Source of the DNA: JAPKZH01 sp963715635
Lineage (GTDB): Bacteria; Acidobacteriota; Aminicenantia; Aminicenantales; UBA4085
Length of the DNA: 64,000 bases
Assembly: GCA_963715635.1 (NCBI GenBank)
Contig: OY970261.1
Location: forward strand, 1,798,001-1,862,000
Direction: 5' to 3'
The notes under the pieces are model-generated. The model searched no databases, had not been told where the DNA came from, and saw nothing but the letters and a program-made list of their open reading frames with translations. Positions 61,096-64,000 of the stretch are shown here, in pieces. Made by a program: the position numbers and the translations under genes. How positions within the stretch are numbered: the stretch's first letter is position 1; every line of letters starts with the position of its first letter.

Positions 61096-62253
61096 CTAAG
61101 CAAAATTTCCGGAAGTGGGCTTTCCCTTAGATTGCTGAAGAGAGACAATAATCTCGCAAATCTTCTCGACATCAGATAATTCCAAGCTGTCGTAGATTGG
61201 CAGCGTCAATATGCGATCCGCCACTCGACGGGCGACTGTCAGCGGGTCCTTAATTGATACACTTCGATAGCAGGCATAATCGCAAATTAACGGGTAAAAA
61301 TACCGGCGAGAAAACACATTGTATTGTTTGAGGGTTTCATATAATGCATCCCGGCTCATTCCATACTCTAGTTCGTCCACTTCTATAGGCGTGTATACAT
61401 GGTTGTACTTAATATCAGGAGATAAAGCTGGCAGAAGATGGATGCCCGGTATTTCCTTGAGCCGCTGCCGATATAAATCAGTGATCTTACCTCGCTTGAG
61501 TATTATTTCTTCGAGATATTTTAGAACCAGACTTCCCATTAAGGATTGCATTTCGTTCATTTTGGCGTTGGTGCCGGGCAAAACCACTTCGACCTCGTTC
61601 TTAAAACCGAAGTTCTTTAAATAGTCGAATATTGCTTTTAGCCCTGACTCTTTGAAGATGAGCATTCCACCCTCGGAGGAGTGGAATGACTTAGTCGCGT
61701 GAAAGCTGAACATACTAAGATCGCCAAAATGAGCGATAGACAAGTTGCCAATTTTTATGCCGAAAGCATGAGCGGCATCATATATCAGCTTCAAATTATG
61801 CCGTCTAGCAATGTCGGCTAATTCATTGAGCATACAAGGGTGACCGTAGACATGAACCCCCAAAATGGCCGTTGTCCACGGGGTGATGGCCGCCTCAACC
61901 TTTTCTGGATCAATAGTATAATAATCGGGTTCGATATCCACAAAGACGGGTCTGACCTTGTTCCAAAACAACGCGTGGGTTGTTGCAACAAAGCTAAAAG
62001 GTGTGGTGATAACCTCTCCCGAGATTCCCATTCCCTGCAAGGCGATTTGAAGAGCCAGGGTCCCGTTGTTAAAAAGACAGATATTGTCAGTTTCGAAGAA
62101 GTTGGACAATTCATGAGTAAAACGCTGCAAAATAGGCCCATTGTTTGTTAACCAACCAGTTTCCCAGATTTCATTAAGCCCCTGGCAAAATTCCTCCAAC
62201 GGGGGCAAAAAAGGCCTGGTCACAAAAATCGGCTTCTCAAAAGGTTCTATCAT
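61096..62253 (-). CDS. DegT/DnrJ/EryC1 family sugar aminotransferase
   Basis: A 385-aa PLP enzyme. It begins PFEKPIFVTRPFLPPLEEFC, with ICLFNNGTLALQIALQGMGI (PLP phosphate site), LKLIYDAAHAFGIKIGNLS (Asp-Ala-Ala-His), and the PLP-anchoring Lys in FSFHATKSFHSSEGGMLIF. Members transaminate keto-sugar nucleotides to amino sugars such as 4-amino-4,6-dideoxyhexoses. The length is typical. A GT2 transferase lies directly downstream. No matching 4,6-dehydratase is in the window, so the keto-sugar must come from elsewhere. Confidence 0.9.
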   Translation of the reverse strand: MIEPFEKPIFVTRPFLPPLEEFCQGLNEIWETGWLTNNGPILQRFTHELSNFFETDNICLFNNGTLALQIALQGMGISGEVITTPFSFVATTHALFWNKVRPVFVDIEPDYYTIDPEKVEAAITPWTTAILGVHVYGHPCMLNELADIARRHNLKLIYDAAHAFGIKIGNLSIAHFGDLSMFSFHATKSFHSSEGGMLIFKESGLKAIFDYLKNFGFKNEVEVVLPGTNAKMNEMQSLMGSLVLKYLEEIILKRGKITDLYRQRLKEIPGIHLLPALSPDIKYNHVYTPIEVDELEYGMSRDALYETLKQYNVFSRRYFYPLICDYACYRSVSIKDPLTVARRVADRILTLPIYDSLELSDVEKICEIIVSLQQSKGKPTSGNFA

Positions 62254-62606
62254 AAATCTTCTTTATAAATATTATGACTGCGACCAAGATTCAATTCTGC
62301 TTTAGGAACGGCTTTAGATAAAAATAAATTCTCATTTTCTCCGCATTACTTCGTCTCAACTTAAAGATTTTCCATCCAAATCACCATACGCTCTGCACTC
62401 TGCTTTTGTAGATAATTAAGGGCATAGAAATTTCTTTTTAGCATTCGCGCAGGAACGTCCTTCGTTAAGCTCGGACTAGATTCCTCTTTTCAACAAATAA
62501 TGATATTCTCGGCAGGGCATCGATGTCAAGAAAATGTACTCGTGTTATGGTGGGGCTCGATGAGATTTCTTTACTGTTGGCATGTCTTTACCAGCTTACT
62601 TCATCA
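62254..62606. other. Intergenic region, nothing recognised
   Basis: 353 AT-rich bases between the co-directional methyltransferase and aminotransferase genes. No open frame, hairpin-T-run or clear promoter pair was recognised. Confidence 0.4.
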
Positions 62607-63359
62607 CTATTTCGTAACAATATATAAAATTGCCTGGCATTCGATACAATTCTGATTAAAAATCTCCTTCGAAGAGTCCAGCAGACCCCAATCCTTTACG
62701 GTGAAGCCACCTAGACGCAATCGGCGGACAAAATCGACTTTTCCGTATTGTCTTACATGGTCATCCTGCCCGAATCGCCGCCACCTTTCTTTCAATGAAA
62801 CGCTTGGCCTCTCTCTCTCCTCCTCTCTCTCTCCCCCCCCATCTGTTTCGTCCACCCCTAAAAGGAGCGGCACAAGAATAACTCCTTGTCCACCTTTTTT
62901 TAGAATTCGATACAATTCTGATATCGCTTTCTGATCGTCCGGAACATGCTCCAGCACGTGTGAACATAAAAATAGATCAAATTGCTCGTCACGAGACTTA
63001 TACATATCTGTGATATCTAGTTGATAATCCAAGTCAGTACGATATAGATCCATAGTTAAGTGCGAAGCTGCAGGAAAATGCTTGTGGATATAATCAGAGA
63101 TCGGTGTTGACGGGGAAATCTCTAATATTGAGAATTTATCGTTGTTCTTAACTATTTCGTCCAAAAAAATAGCTTGCAATCTATCTCTGTCAGTTGCTCC
63201 ACAATAAGGGCATTGATATTCATTGAGGTTACAAGTTTCAAGAGGATTAGTCTGAAGATTATAGTTATATTCAGATAGTTTATTTAATAATCCCCCTGCC
63301 AGCGGCAAATATATTCCAACTCTATTTCCGCATACATGGCATCTCTTTTTGCTATCCAT
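62607..63359 (-). CDS. SAM-dependent methyltransferase with N-terminal zinc-finger-like region
   Basis: A 250-aa protein. The N-terminus has two Cys pairs (CHVCGNR; CPYCGATDRDRLQ) that may bind zinc. The methyltransferase core has FSILEISPSTPISDYI, HLTMDLYRTDLDYQLDITD, DLFLCSHVLEHVPDDQKAIS and YRILKKGGQGVILVPL. Around residue 175-185 a low-complexity insert (DGGGEREEERERPS) is encoded by a simple CT/C repeat. Such proteins are common in glycan loci; the acceptor is unknown. The ATG at 63359 begins right at the zinc-finger region. Confidence 0.82.
   Translation of the reverse strand: MDSKKRCHVCGNRVGIYLPLAGGLLNKLSEYNYNLQTNPLETCNLNEYQCPYCGATDRDRLQAIFLDEIVKNNDKFSILEISPSTPISDYIHKHFPAASHLTMDLYRTDLDYQLDITDMYKSRDEQFDLFLCSHVLEHVPDDQKAISELYRILKKGGQGVILVPLLLGVDETDGGGEREEERERPSVSLKERWRRFGQDDHVRQYGKVDFVRRLRLGGFTVKDWGLLDSSKEIFNQNCIECQAILYIVTK
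62810..62840. repeat. CT/C simple-sequence tract inside the methyltransferase gene
   Basis: A run of ctctctct-type repeats followed by eight consecutive C. On the coding strand it is a G8 plus GA-repeat tract encoding GGGEREEERER. Tracts like this mutate by slippage. Confidence 0.8.
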
Positions 63360-63704
63360 ATTCCTAATTGCCCATCTATCTTTTATTATAAGTTTGAGGT
63401 AGTAGAGTCATTCGATTATTTTTGTGATGATTTGGCTTTTTTTTATGGTCAACTTCACCAACTCCAACATCTTGTATTTCTTATCCATCCTTTCGCGATA
63501 ATCGATAATCTCATGCAGCTCTGGCAAAATACCAGAAAATCAACGATATTCACCTCGGAGCGCAAGCCGAACCATTTTAAATGGGCCTAATCTAACTAGC
63601 GAATTCAGTTCCTTAGAATAATTACTAATTCATTATCTCTAAGTTTGCCTAAAATGGCAAACTTTATAAGCACACTTAACATATTTTATATGATGCGTCC
63701 AAAC
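63360..63704. other. Intergenic region, nothing recognised
   Basis: About 345 AT-rich bases. Open frames here lack coding character. No RNA gene, hairpin-T-run or IS end was recognised. Confidence 0.4.
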
Positions 63705-63911
63705 CTAGCTATATGAGCCTCCCATTAATACTGCTCCAGCCAAAAATAGAATTTCCCGGCTTTTTGAACCTCTTGCGAACTGCTCGGCGAACTGCCGTGG
63801 CGGCAGGTCTTCGATTACGCTATGAGGTTGAAACTCATTATACTCCTCGCGCCATTTCCCTATTTCCTCTCGGGCGTCCTCCATTGATAAGAACCAATTT
63901 ACATTCAGGCA
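63705..63911 (-). pseudogene. Remnant of an IS3-family transposase C-terminus
   Basis: The minus strand encodes CLNVNWFLSMEDAREEIGKW, then REEYNEFQPHSVIEDLPPRQ and FAEQFA before a stop at 63705. This matches the end of IS3 OrfB (ECLN-NWFLSLEDAR, YN-RPHSSL-LTP-EFA). The codon before CLNVNW is a stop and the upstream text is degenerate, so only the tail survives. The element may continue, decayed, past the window edge. Confidence 0.75.
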
Positions 63912-64000
63912 TTAAGGAATTATAATTGTCGCTGATCAAAAGTGCTTGTTGATGGTCTGCGATTCCGCAACTTCCCTTGGACAGGAGGCCAAAAAAGGCA

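Noticed and set aside
63336..63590. 84-codon plus-strand frame after the methyltransferase
   Set aside because: It begins inside the methyltransferase gene on the other strand, has no motif and no ribosome binding site.

Overview
The window looks like a chromosomal contig from an uncultured, diderm, heterotrophic bacterium. The best guess is the Aminicenantes/Acidobacteriota neighbourhood. This is inferred from gene content: a Ser/Thr kinase with TPR-like repeats and an NTF2-like tail, an SH3/PEGA/NHL-repeat protein, a zf-HC2/TonB protein with Pro- and Gly-rich linkers, and an exosortase/PEP-CTERM locus. No rRNA, tRNA or CRISPR array was seen, so the assignment rests on protein families only.

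Layout. (1) 1-6.7 kb, high GC, minus strand: a tight run of long-chain acyl-CoA synthetase, Ser/Thr kinase, SH3/PEGA/NHL protein, DUF4097 lipoprotein and a DUF3014 protein cut by the window edge. The first two genes each carry a single-base frameshift. (2) 6.8-10.7 kb: an ECF sigma factor, an anti-sigma/TonB fusion and a second TonB protein. Next to them is a REP-associated tyrosine transposase (RAYT) gene, with four copies of its palindromic REP element in the surrounding gaps. (3) 10.7-15.6 kb: an ABC-F ATPase and a Ca2+-type P-type ATPase. (4) 15.8-43.8 kb, moderate GC: a large exopolysaccharide locus of the PEP-CTERM type. It holds an exosortase, a 68-aa PEP-CTERM protein, a GDP-mannose 3,5-epimerase-like enzyme, a B12 radical SAM protein, three FemAB/GNAT-type transferases, a phosphatidylserine-decarboxylase-like enzyme, an ATP-grasp ligase, DUF354 proteins, polysaccharide deacetylases and an N-acetyl-sugar amidotransferase. 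It also holds a UDP-GlcNAc 2-epimerase, an oxidoreductase, an asparagine-synthase-like protein, a GT4 glycosyltransferase and an O-antigen-ligase-like polymerase. (5) 44-59.6 kb: an IS graveyard with three separate insertion-into-insertion events. It encloses a GT2 glycosyltransferase, a Wzx-like flippase and an extremely AT-rich three-gene islet (WbqC, DegT-like, GNAT). (6) 60-63.4 kb: GT2, DegT/DnrJ/EryC1 aminotransferase and a methyltransferase, followed by another IS3 remnant.

How it may work together. The middle region probably makes, modifies (epimerisation, amidation, deacetylation, acyl or aminoacyl transfer), exports and polymerises a surface polysaccharide. The exosortase would process PEP-CTERM proteins at the cell envelope. 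Three FemAB-like transferases, an ATP-grasp ligase and an asparagine-synthase-like protein in one locus suggest decoration with amino-acid-like groups; this is inference. The sigma/anti-sigma/TonB block looks like a self-contained envelope or uptake signalling unit. Its anti-sigma and TonB parts sit in one frame but keep a strong internal ribosome binding site.
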